This document shows positions 1 to 6,493 of a stretch of DNA of 7,711 nucleotides, piece after piece (position 1 is the first letter of the stretch; every line of letters begins with the position of its first letter). Both the position numbers and the translations under genes were made by a program. Location of the stretch: contig DAOVIP010000080.1 of assembly GCA_030671465.1 (NCBI GenBank), positions 1 through 7,711 of the forward strand. Direction: 5' to 3'. This DNA is from Candidatus Aminicenantota bacterium (GTDB lineage: Bacteria; Acidobacteriota; Aminicenantia; UBA2199). Below the pieces are notes generated by a model. That model was not told the origin of the DNA. It made no database searches and worked only from the letters and a program-made list of their open reading frames with translations.

Positions 1-360
1 GAATCCCCCCTGGTAAAACTGGATATACTGATCAACCAGCAGCCGGTGGATGCCCTTTCGCTCATCGTTCACCAGGATAAAACCTATGCCATCGGCAATC
101 AATTAACCTCAAAAATAAAATCCATTATTCCCCGCCAGCTTTTTGAAGTTGTCATTCAGGCAGCCATCAACAAGCGCATCATAGCAAAGGCCATTGTCAA
201 GGCTTTGCGAAAAAATGTTCTGGCTAAATGCTATGGTGGAGATATCACCCGCAAGATGAAACTGCTGGAAAAACAGAAAAAGGGGAAAAAGAGAATGAAG
301 CGGATCGGCAAGGTGGATATTCCCCAGGAAGCCTTTCTGGCTACCATGGAGATCGAATAA
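1..360 (+). CDS. lepA: Elongation factor 4 (LepA), C-terminal part, 5' end outside window
   Basis: Frame 1 is open from base 1 and ends with TAA at 358-360, giving the last 119 residues of a protein that is about 600 residues long in the family. LepA/EF-4 is a ribosome-bound translational GTPase that acts on stalled or mistranslocated ribosomes. The visible part is the LepA-specific C-terminal domain. Diagnostic stretches are [53 protein letters not shown] and the terminal IPQEAFLA, all matching the family almost residue for residue. The lysine/arginine-rich tail contacts RNA in known homologues. The GTPase domain is not visible because it lies upstream of the window. The gene converges with the M48 peptidase gene with 10 bases between the two stops, so its transcript probably ends inside that neighbour. 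Identification is very secure. Confidence 0.97.
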   Translation, partial: ESPLVKLDILINQQPVDALSLIVHQDKTYAIGNQLTSKIKSIIPRQLFEVVIQAAINKRIIAKAIVKALRKNVLAKCYGGDITRKMKLLEKQKKGKKRMKRIGKVDIPQEAFLATMEIE

Positions 361-367
361 TCAATTC

Positions 368-421
368 CAATCAGATGGCAATGCTCTTTTCCAAGGTTTT
401 ATAGGCTGATTGCATTTTTTT
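368..421 (+). terminator. Possible intrinsic terminator of lepA, inside the 3' end of the convergent M48 gene
   Basis: CAATCAG (368-374) and CTGATTG (406-412) are perfect 7-base inverted arms, followed two bases later by seven T residues (415-421) on the + strand. The loop is long (31 bases) and the stem is AT-rich, so the hairpin is weak. An alternative pairing is GCAAT (378-382) with ATTGC (409-413). The position is sensible: lepA stops at 360 and the neighbouring gene begins to overlap at 371, so any terminator has to lie within the opposing coding sequence. Confidence 0.35.
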
Positions 422-2218
422 CAGCTGTTTCCGGTAATACCTGCGGTTGGATTCAGCCATTTCCAGGGCTTGCCGGGCCGCTACCAGCGCTTCTTTATAC
501 AGGCCATTGGCCAGATAGGCCTCGGCCAGAGTGTCCAGGATAAAAGATTCTCTTTTCAACCGGAAGGCCTCCCTGGCCAATTTCAGAGCCCTCTCGAAAT
601 CCAGAAATTCCCGGGCCGGACATTTTAGATAGAGCCAGGCCAGGTTGTTCAGGGATTCAGCCTGATTGGGATTCAGGCGGATGGATTTTTCATAAACATC
701 CCGGGCTGCTGCCCATTTCTTTTGTTCATAGTAAAGCATGGCCAGATATGAATAATATTGAGCATTATCAGGATTTTTTTCTATCAGCTTTTCAACCACA
801 CCGTTCACCAGGACATTGTCCCATTGACTGGCCAGGGGATTGAAGCTCAGAACCGTAAAGATCACCAGACCGACAACAAAAATATTCAATGAACGCCTGA
901 CTTTTTTTTTATGGGTTTGGATCAACTTCGGATTCTCCATACTCTTACGAATATAATCAATCCGCTGCCCAATATTGTAGTGGTGCCAGTTTTTTCTTTT
1001 TCCATCATCCCCCAGACGGGCACCCAACTTCATGAAGCTGGCGATCAGATGGACCGGGTTTATCCCGGATTGAAAACAATAGAGATCCGCTTCACGCTCG
1101 AAATTTCTCATGAAATACCCGAATACGAATCGAAAATAAAATATAAACAGGAATATGGATATAGAAATTCTCAAAAAACTTAGAAAAGAGAGGTTGAATC
1201 CACCATCGGCTGAAAACACCAGGCTGAATCCAAGCCGGGTATTTAAAAATAGATTCAGCAACCGATCCAGAACCGAAAAGATCAGAACCATGAATCCAAT
1301 AAAAAAACCCAGATAGTACAGAAGGTGCTTTTTCTTGACATGTCCGACCTCATGGCTCACCACTGCCAGGGTTTCATCGGGGCTTAGCAGGTTGATCAAT
1401 CCGGGTGTGATCAAGAGATAGCGAAAAGGTTTCACCAACCCCATTACCCCGGCCGTGATCAGGCCCCGGTTCAAGGCGTTCCAGGACATAATGTTCTTAA
1501 ACTTCACCCCCTGGGAGTGGCAAAATTCAAGGATATTCTCTTTCAATTCAGACTCAGCCAGGGGCTGGCAATCCCATAACCGGGTAATTAAAACCGGGGC
1601 AAACAGGGCAATGAGAAGCAGTAAAACCACCACAAAAGTAACCTGGCCAACTGCTGAATCCAGCATTCCCTGAATAAAGGGTATTCGGACCAGGAAAAGG
1701 AAATCGATTAGCAGCGACAGCATCAGCCAGGGAATAACGATCACCAGGTTGAATTTAATTTGAGAGCGGATATAATCGCTTGCACTGGCGGATGAGCTCA
1801 GGATATCACCCATGGTTCGGAACGACCAGAACCAGACGATGGACAGATGGAGCAGAAAAATCAGCAGGCCACCGGCATTGAGCAGGGTTTCCAATTCACC
1901 CAGGAAGGGGATGCTCACCAAAAAACCCTTCAAGTTCAGCATAAATAACTCGATGGCAAATAGAAATATGGCAATAACCGTGTTCAAACCGATCAACCGG
2001 TAATATTCCCTCTTGGCCTGGGATAAATCAAAAATTTCATTGTCATATTTCGCCCTCAACCGTTTGAAATGAAGGCGATTGAACTGCCAGAATAAGAAAA
2101 CCATCAAGATCAGCCAGATCAGATTGCCGGAAACAGAGAACAGGGTGATATTTGACAGGGGTGCCGAGGAAAACAGAATAATGGCCACAATGAAGTAAAG
2201 AAAATTTGAATAAATCAT
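371..2218 (-). CDS. Membrane-embedded M48-family zinc metallopeptidase with C-terminal TPR repeats
   Basis: This 615-residue protein is read from ATG at 2218. The zinc site is HEVGH at residues 289-293 with glutamate 290 as catalytic base. The FEREAD segment supplies the likely third ligand, Glu374, plus conserved Asp378. The HYNIGQRI segment near 413-420 matches the conserved M48 H..I..RI region. About nine hydrophobic segments are visible, near residues 4-18, 33-45, 76-95, 113-133, 157-178, 191-213, 299-320, 347-370 and 443-460. TPR-like helices follow from about 485 to 590. M48 enzymes (HtpX, Ste24 types) degrade or process membrane proteins. The fusion of membrane peptidase and TPR is longer than HtpX (about 290 residues) and differs from soluble periplasmic BepA. 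Nine consecutive A residues encode Lys437-439 just before the last membrane segment. The Shine-Dalgarno is poor: AGGG sits only 2 bases from ATG. The substrate is unknown, and the family call is secure. Confidence 0.9.
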   Translation of the reverse strand: MIYSNFLYFIVAIILFSSAPLSNITLFSVSGNLIWLILMVFLFWQFNRLHFKRLRAKYDNEIFDLSQAKREYYRLIGLNTVIAIFLFAIELFMLNLKGFLVSIPFLGELETLLNAGGLLIFLLHLSIVWFWSFRTMGDILSSSASASDYIRSQIKFNLVIVIPWLMLSLLIDFLFLVRIPFIQGMLDSAVGQVTFVVVLLLLIALFAPVLITRLWDCQPLAESELKENILEFCHSQGVKFKNIMSWNALNRGLITAGVMGLVKPFRYLLITPGLINLLSPDETLAVVSHEVGHVKKKHLLYYLGFFIGFMVLIFSVLDRLLNLFLNTRLGFSLVFSADGGFNLSFLSFLRISISIFLFIFYFRFVFGYFMRNFEREADLYCFQSGINPVHLIASFMKLGARLGDDGKRKNWHHYNIGQRIDYIRKSMENPKLIQTHKKKVRRSLNIFVVGLVIFTVLSFNPLASQWDNVLVNGVVEKLIEKNPDNAQYYSYLAMLYYEQKKWAAARDVYEKSIRLNPNQAESLNNLAWLYLKCPAREFLDFERALKLAREAFRLKRESFILDTLAEAYLANGLYKEALVAARQALEMAESNRRYYRKQLKKMQSAYKTLEKSIAI

Positions 2219-2247
2219 ATCCCTATGCTGAAATTCTCAACCCCTTC

Positions 2248-2276
2248 ATTCTACCAGATATCCAGCCGCTTGTCAT
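2248..2276 (-). promoter_or_regulatory. Sigma70-like promoter for the M48 peptidase gene
   Basis: Read on the minus strand, ATGACA (2276-2271, five of six matches to TTGACA) is followed by exactly 17 bases and then TAGAAT (2253-2248, five of six to TATAAT). The bases TGG just before the -10 box also give an extended -10 element. Transcription would start near 2241, leaving a leader of only about 22 bases before the ATG at 2218. The match is to the general consensus only; no start site is known here. Confidence 0.6.
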
Positions 2277-2306
2277 CCGGAAGAATCGCCATTTTCATAA
2301 AAAATC

Positions 2307-2335
2307 TTTACAGGATAGCAATTATCATATACAAT
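2307..2335 (+). promoter_or_regulatory. Sigma70-like promoter for the CBS-type synthase gene
   Basis: TTTACA (2307-2312) and TACAAT (2330-2335) are each five of six matches to the -35 and -10 consensus and are separated by exactly 17 bases. Transcription would begin near 2342 and give a leader of about 93 bases to the ATG at 2435. The -35 box lies 30 bases from the -35 box of the divergent promoter, so a single regulator bound between them (2277-2306) could affect both genes. Confidence 0.6.
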
Positions 2336-2361
2336 ATTCTCTCCGGGTGATTTTCAGGAGC

Positions 2362-2395
2362 CGGGAATCCCGTTTTCCGAAACTGGAAAAACCAG
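2362..2395 (+). promoter_or_regulatory. Dyad symmetries in the synthase leader (possible operator or RNA structure)
   Basis: Two adjacent inverted repeats lie between the predicted start of transcription and the gene. The first is CGGGA-A-TCCCG (2362-2372). The second is TTTTCC (2373-2378), a six-base spacer GAAACT, then GGAAAA (2385-2390). A third pairing, CTGG (2383-2386) with CCAG (2392-2395), would compete with the second. This could be an operator just downstream of the promoter or a small folded leader RNA. It does not match a riboswitch consensus that I recognise, and no T tract follows that would mark an attenuator. Confidence 0.35.
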
Positions 2396-2421
2396 GTGAA
2401 GGGTCAAGGGTACAATCGACC

Positions 2422-2426
2422 GAGGA
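2422..2426 (+). promoter_or_regulatory. Ribosome binding site that sets the synthase start at 2435
   Basis: GAGGA lies 8 bases before ATG at 2435, which is ideal spacing. It favours this ATG over an in-frame GTG at 2396, which has no convincing ribosome binding site and would add 13 residues with no family similarity. Confidence 0.75.
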
Positions 2427-2434
2427 CAAACAAT

Positions 2435-3415
2435 ATGAAAGATAAAAAACCTGATGCCTGCATACTGGACATTATCGGAAACACACCGTTGATTCAACTC
2501 CGGAAGATCACCAACCATATTTCCAGTAAGATCTTTGCCAAGCTGGAATTTCTGAATCCCATGGGCAGTATCAAGGATAGAATTGCCAAATATATGATCG
2601 AGAAAGCCGAGAAAAGCGGACACATTCAGAATGGCCAACTGATCATTGAAAATTCATCGGGAAACACCGCCCTGGGTCTGGCCCTGGTGGCCATTCAAAA
2701 GGGATATCAATTAAAAGTCATTGTCAGGGACCGGATCAGCAAGGAAAAAATAAACCAGCTCAAGACACTGGGAGTGGATATTCACCTGGTTGACAGTTCC
2801 CTGCCACCCGATTCTTCCGACAGTTACAACAATATTACCCCTCGGATTGTCAAGGAAACCCCGGGCTGTTTTTTCCCGGACCAGCACAACAACCGGGATA
2901 ACAATGAAGCCCATTACCGGACCACCGGTCCTGAAATCTGGGAGCAAATGGAGGGAAAGATCGATTACTTTGTGGCGGGCATGGGCACCGGCGGCACCAT
3001 TGGCGGAGTGGCCCAGTATCTGAAAGAACAGGATCAAGCCATCCGGGTCATTGCCATTGATCCCCTGGGTTCGATATTTTATGACTATTTTCACTATAAA
3101 AAAATCATCAAGCCCAAGCCCTATACCATCGAAGGGCTGGGAGATGAATTTTTAATCAATTGTGCCGATTTCGATAATATTGATGATATCTATCAGATAT
3201 CGGACAGGGATGCCTTTCAGTACACTCGAAAGCTGGTCCTGGAAGAGGGCATCCTGGCCGGGGGATCCAGCGGGGCAGCCCTGTGGGGGGTTTTAAAACT
3301 GGCCAAAACCCTGGACAAACCGGCCCGGATCGTAACTATTTTTCCTGACAGCGCTTCCCGTTACCTGAGTACCATATTCAATGAACGCTGGATGAAGGAA
3401 AACAACTTCCTGTAA
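2435..3415 (+). CDS. PLP-dependent cystathionine beta-synthase / cysteine synthase family enzyme
   Basis: From the ATG at 2435 the protein has 326 residues, the length of a bare catalytic domain (fold type II PLP enzyme). Lys47 in the NPMGSIKDRIA segment is the Schiff-base lysine. SSGNT (74-78) binds the substrate carboxylate. GTGGT (184-188) is the phosphate loop. Ser306 in the FPDSA segment is placed to contact the pyridine nitrogen. The stretch EAHYRTTGPEIWEQ, the EGLGDEF motif (233-239) and the end RYLSTIFNERWM resemble bacterial cystathionine beta-synthases more than CysK. The family condenses serine or O-acetylserine with homocysteine or sulfide in the cytoplasm. No C-terminal Bateman (CBS-pair) regulatory domain is present, unlike the human enzyme. 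PDSA replaces the common PDSG. CysK/CysM-type activity cannot be excluded from sequence. No other sulfur gene is nearby, and the gene is transcribed alone from its own promoter. Confidence 0.88.
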   Translation: MKDKKPDACILDIIGNTPLIQLRKITNHISSKIFAKLEFLNPMGSIKDRIAKYMIEKAEKSGHIQNGQLIIENSSGNTALGLALVAIQKGYQLKVIVRDRISKEKINQLKTLGVDIHLVDSSLPPDSSDSYNNITPRIVKETPGCFFPDQHNNRDNNEAHYRTTGPEIWEQMEGKIDYFVAGMGTGGTIGGVAQYLKEQDQAIRVIAIDPLGSIFYDYFHYKKIIKPKPYTIEGLGDEFLINCADFDNIDDIYQISDRDAFQYTRKLVLEEGILAGGSSGAALWGVLKLAKTLDKPARIVTIFPDSASRYLSTIFNERWMKENNFL

Positions 3416-3417
3416 AA

Positions 3418-3432
3418 TTGAATTGTATTCAA
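3418..3432 (-). terminator. Weak hairpin between convergent stops, possible terminator of the kinase-pgi-barrel cluster
   Basis: TTGAAT (3418-3423) and ATTCAA (3427-3432) are perfect six-base arms around a three-base loop, within the 29 bases that separate the two stop codons. On the minus strand the second arm is followed directly by TTTT, as in a rho-independent terminator for the barrel gene that ends at 3445. The stem has a single G-C pair and would be unstable, so rho-dependent or other termination is equally possible. Confidence 0.3.
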
Positions 3433-3444
3433 ATGACCGTACCT

Positions 3445-4794
3445 CTAATCGTCGTACCATTTGAACAGGCTGAGACCAAATAAAAATTTGGAAATGGTGG
3501 GTTCCCGATTTCCAATGCTTTCGCTCCTGTCAAACCGGATAAAGGGTCGAATGGAAATCGCCTGGCCTAAATTTAAAAACAATCTGAAACTGGAATAAAA
3601 TCGCTCACCACTGAGATCCACCCGCAAATCGGTATGGACATCCAGCCAATCCCTTTTGAACAACCTGAATCCGGCCTTGATGCAGATATTGTAATGGTGG
3701 CTAAAATTGTAGCCGGCACTGATATCGAATCGAATGGCTTTGATCAGCCGGTCAAAATCAGATTGATTCCTGACTCCCAGGCCCGTACCCAGATCCGACT
3801 GAAAATCCCGATCGGTATCCAGGGGTAAATTCAAAAAATACCGACCATACCACAGCACAAACCATCCGGGCTTGATCTCTCTCTCATATTCCAGGTTGAA
3901 TACATAGGTCATGTTCTCGGGATAAAAATCGCCCCAGAACCCGTTATCCCGGATGATCGGAGCGGCAAAATCAAGCGAAAACAGCAATTGACGGTACTCA
4001 TTTCTGAAAAACATCATCCGGAATTCACCTTCAACCAGAATCTTGTGACTCTCGAAGTAAGGATAGAACCCGGTTGACAATTTCAGAGCATCCAGATATT
4101 CCCCGACCTTTCCGGTTGATTTCATCCGAATTCCAATATAGGTGGCATTCTCAAAATCATAATGCCGGGTATTCCGGATAAACAGGTCCGTACTCCTGCT
4201 CAGGCTGAAGCTGAGTTCAGCTTCATACAGTATTTCCCGGAAGTCCCTGATTTTCATCTCAACTTCAAAGCTCAGCTCGGAACCGAAGATATGCGGCAGA
4301 CCGGCATTCAAAATCAGGAACGACCGGTAATCCTGGCTGCCTCCCATATAAATTCCATACCCTCCTCCCAAACGGGAGGAATCGTTACCCAGCCACAACC
4401 TGGCCAGCAGTTCGTTCAGGTTAAAAATGTCTGGATTTTCAATAGAACTCAAATGACGGCACATATGATTTAGGCGGACCTCACCGATCAGGCGGGCAGA
4501 AATTTTTTTCAAAAAACCGACATTCAACCAGTAATCAATAGCTCCCTTCAGTTTGTCTCCGGCTCTCTGATGGAACATCACCTCGGTGAACAGTGAGCCA
4601 AAAGGTAGGGCAAAATCATATCTGAAAACCGGCCGCAAATATTTCTGCTGTCTGGAATCGATCCCCATCTCCAGTTGAGCCTGTGCTGCTGTTTTCGATA
4701 CCTCTGGATAACCGGGGAGGGGACCCGCATTCAGAACCATGACCAGCAGGCAAAGCCATGCCTTTACAGGAAACATTTGCTTGGAGCTTGACAT
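3445..4794 (-). CDS. Uncharacterised predicted outer-membrane beta-barrel protein with signal peptide
   Basis: I do not recognise a named family with confidence. From the ATG at 4794 the protein has 449 residues; a TTG three codons upstream (4803) and an ATG six codons downstream (4776) are alternatives, none with a good Shine-Dalgarno at normal spacing. A lysine followed by the hydrophobic run AWLCLLVMVLNAG looks like a Sec signal peptide, cut near GPLPGYP. No lipobox cysteine follows. The mature part has many short amphipathic stretches with alternating aromatic residues, such as GWFVLWYGRYFLNL, ISAGYNF and RFYSSFRLFLNLG. It ends in a strand rich in Phe, Leu and Trp (FLFGLSLFKWYDD), as in beta-barrel outer-membrane proteins. 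Conserved-looking histidines sit in the LNHMCRHLSS segment. A DUF1207-like relationship is possible but unproven. It starts about 33 bases after the pgi stop and is probably co-transcribed with it. Confidence 0.7.
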   Translation of the reverse strand: MSSSKQMFPVKAWLCLLVMVLNAGPLPGYPEVSKTAAQAQLEMGIDSRQQKYLRPVFRYDFALPFGSLFTEVMFHQRAGDKLKGAIDYWLNVGFLKKISARLIGEVRLNHMCRHLSSIENPDIFNLNELLARLWLGNDSSRLGGGYGIYMGGSQDYRSFLILNAGLPHIFGSELSFEVEMKIRDFREILYEAELSFSLSRSTDLFIRNTRHYDFENATYIGIRMKSTGKVGEYLDALKLSTGFYPYFESHKILVEGEFRMMFFRNEYRQLLFSLDFAAPIIRDNGFWGDFYPENMTYVFNLEYEREIKPGWFVLWYGRYFLNLPLDTDRDFQSDLGTGLGVRNQSDFDRLIKAIRFDISAGYNFSHHYNICIKAGFRLFKRDWLDVHTDLRVDLSGERFYSSFRLFLNLGQAISIRPFIRFDRSESIGNREPTISKFLFGLSLFKWYDD

Positions 4795-4827
4795 CAGATT
4801 CAAATGAAAATCGAATTCACCCTGGAG

Positions 4828-6474
4828 TCAATCTTTTTTCAGGCCGGATACCTGAGCATCCTTGAAGCACCGGATCAATCCAGCCGTTGAAACATCATGA
4901 TCTCCGGACCGGGGACAATCCGCAGACAGCTCCCGGAATATCCTTCCGGCCAGCTGCTTCCCCAATTCCACACCCCACTGGTCAAAGGAAAATATATTCC
5001 AGATGACTCCCTGCACAAACACCTTGTGTTCATACATGGCCATGAGTTTACCCAGTGCCTGCGGGGTTAACCTTCCGATCAGAATGCTGTTGGTCGGTTT
5101 ATTGCCCGTACAGATTTTATGTGGAATCAACCTGTCGGGAACTTTTTCCCGGATCAATTCGGCTTTGGTTTTACCGAATGCCAGGGCTTCGGCCTGAGCA
5201 AAAAAATTGGACATCAGTTTTTGATGGTGGTCTCCAATATCATTCAGGGATTGGCAAAACCCGATAAAATCACAGGCAACCAATCGGGTTCCCTGATGGA
5301 AGAGTTGAAAAAAGGTATGCTGGCCATCCGTTCCCGGTTGCCCCCATACCAGGGGTGCAGTGTGGTAAGTCACGGGCTGGCCGTTCCGGTCAATTGATTT
5401 GCCATTGGATTCCATCTCCAGCTGCTGAAGGTAGGCGGGAAAATCCCTCAAGTAATGATTATAGGGGATGATGACCTGGCTGGAAACCAAAAAAAAATTA
5501 ACATACCAGACTCCCAGCAGGGCCAGTGTGACCGGGATATTTTGTTTGAAGGGTGCTTCCCTGAAATGGGTATCCATCCAATGAAATCCACTCAGAAATT
5601 CCATGAAACGCCGGTAACCAATGGCCATCATGACTGGCAATCCGATAGCCGATGACACCGAAAACCGGCCGCCGACCCAATCCCAGATATCTAGTATGTT
5701 TTCCGGATCAATGCCAAAACCCACTGCCCGTTGACGCTGACTGGAAATGGCCAGGAAATGATTGGAAACCGCTTTTTCACTCTTAAAACATTCCAGAATC
5801 CATTGCTTGGCTGTACCGGCATTGGTCATGGTTTCTTCGGTTTTAAAGTTTTTGCTGGCAACGATAAAAAGAGTTTTTTCCGGGTTGATTTTGTTCAAGG
5901 TTTCTTTGATCTGGCTACCATCGACATTGCTGACAAAATGAAAACTCAAGTTTCGCCGGCGGTAAAATTCCAGGGCCCCAACCACCATCCGGGGACCCAG
6001 GTTAGATCCGCCTATCCCGATATAAACAATATGATTGATCCGCTTGTTGCTGAAACCTCTCCAGCGTCCTTCCCGAACTGTTCGGGACAGTATTTTCATC
6101 TTTTCCAGGGTAGACCTGACCCCGGGCATGACATCGGAACCGTTCAAAGTCACCGGACTTCCATTCAGGTTGCGCAGGGCGATATGCAGAGCGGCACGAT
6201 CTTCGCTTTGATTGACTTTTTGACCACCGAACATGTTCTCGATTTCCACTTTCAGATTCCTAGCCACAGCGAGTTTCAGCAACAGATCCATGGTCCGTGT
6301 ATTAATCAGGTTTTTAGAGTAATCCAGGTAAATATCGTCTTCCCTGAGGGAAAACCGCTCCACCCGGTTCCGGTCCCGGTCAAACAAATCCCTTAGGGTT
6401 AACCTGGTCATTTCTTGATAATGATTCTGCAGGGCCTGCCATTCCGGCATTTTTACCAAATTCTTTTTCAACAT
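4828..6474 (-). CDS. pgi: Glucose-6-phosphate isomerase (phosphoglucose isomerase)
   Basis: This 548-residue cytoplasmic enzyme matches the length of the long bacterial type (E. coli, 549). It interconverts glucose 6-phosphate and fructose 6-phosphate in glycolysis and gluconeogenesis. Both family signatures are intact: DWVGGRFSVSSAIG (residues 265-278) and GVIWNIFSFDQWGVELGK (489-506). Catalytic residues are Glu355 in QLEMESNGKS, His386 in GTDGQHTFFQ and Lys506. GIGGSNLGP (153-161) is part of the sugar-phosphate site. One oddity is the phosphate loop, SKNFKTEET at 207-215, where most members have SKTFTTQET. Translation probably starts at ATG 6474, with GAGGA 11 bases upstream (6490-6486), slightly far. 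The start is 19 bases after the stop of the hybrid kinase, and the barrel gene follows, so the three are likely one operon. Nine T residues on the coding strand (A at 5489-5497) encode Asn-Phe-Phe-Leu 326-329 in a hydrophobic segment. Confidence 0.97.
   Translation of the reverse strand: MLKKNLVKMPEWQALQNHYQEMTRLTLRDLFDRDRNRVERFSLREDDIYLDYSKNLINTRTMDLLLKLAVARNLKVEIENMFGGQKVNQSEDRAALHIALRNLNGSPVTLNGSDVMPGVRSTLEKMKILSRTVREGRWRGFSNKRINHIVYIGIGGSNLGPRMVVGALEFYRRRNLSFHFVSNVDGSQIKETLNKINPEKTLFIVASKNFKTEETMTNAGTAKQWILECFKSEKAVSNHFLAISSQRQRAVGFGIDPENILDIWDWVGGRFSVSSAIGLPVMMAIGYRRFMEFLSGFHWMDTHFREAPFKQNIPVTLALLGVWYVNFFLVSSQVIIPYNHYLRDFPAYLQQLEMESNGKSIDRNGQPVTYHTAPLVWGQPGTDGQHTFFQLFHQGTRLVACDFIGFCQSLNDIGDHHQKLMSNFFAQAEALAFGKTKAELIREKVPDRLIPHKICTGNKPTNSILIGRLTPQALGKLMAMYEHKVFVQGVIWNIFSFDQWGVELGKQLAGRIFRELSADCPRSGDHDVSTAGLIRCFKDAQVSGLKKD
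6071..6087. repeat. Perfect 17-base palindrome within pgi
   Basis: TCCCGAAC, a single central T, then GTTCGGGA form a perfect inverted repeat with eight-base arms. It lies inside the pgi coding region, where it encodes residues 130-135 (SRTVRE), about 390 bases after the start codon. Whether it is a protein binding site or coincidence is not decidable here. The one-base centre leaves no room for a normal RNA loop without opening pairs. Confidence 0.5.
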
Positions 6475-6493
6475 GGTCAGGTCAATCCTCGGA

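Noticed and set aside
2396..2434. Upstream GTG start for the synthase gene
   Set aside because: The extra 13 residues are unlike the family, and GAGGA is ideally spaced for the ATG at 2435.
2354..2638. 94-codon minus-strand open frame overlapping the synthase start
   Set aside because: It overlaps the leader and 5' end of the CBS-type gene and shows no motif or plausible ribosome binding site; it is a shadow frame.
4714..4794. Lipoprotein signal for the barrel protein
   Set aside because: The only cysteine is in the middle of the hydrophobic segment and is not in a lipobox context followed by the mature chain.
5489..5497. Second nine-base homopolymer, in pgi, as a phase-variation switch
   Set aside because: It falls in the middle of an essential-type metabolic enzyme, where either slip would only inactivate it, and the Asn-Phe-Phe-Leu codons explain it.
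6071..6087. LexA (SOS) box reading of the palindrome in pgi
   Set aside because: The two half sites GAAC and GTTC are separated by one base rather than four, and the site lies deep in a coding region.
5731..6396. 221-codon open frame on the + strand opposite pgi
   Set aside because: It lies wholly antisense to a certain pgi gene, has a composition rich in Phe, Gln, His and Pro typical of a shadow frame, and has no family resemblance.
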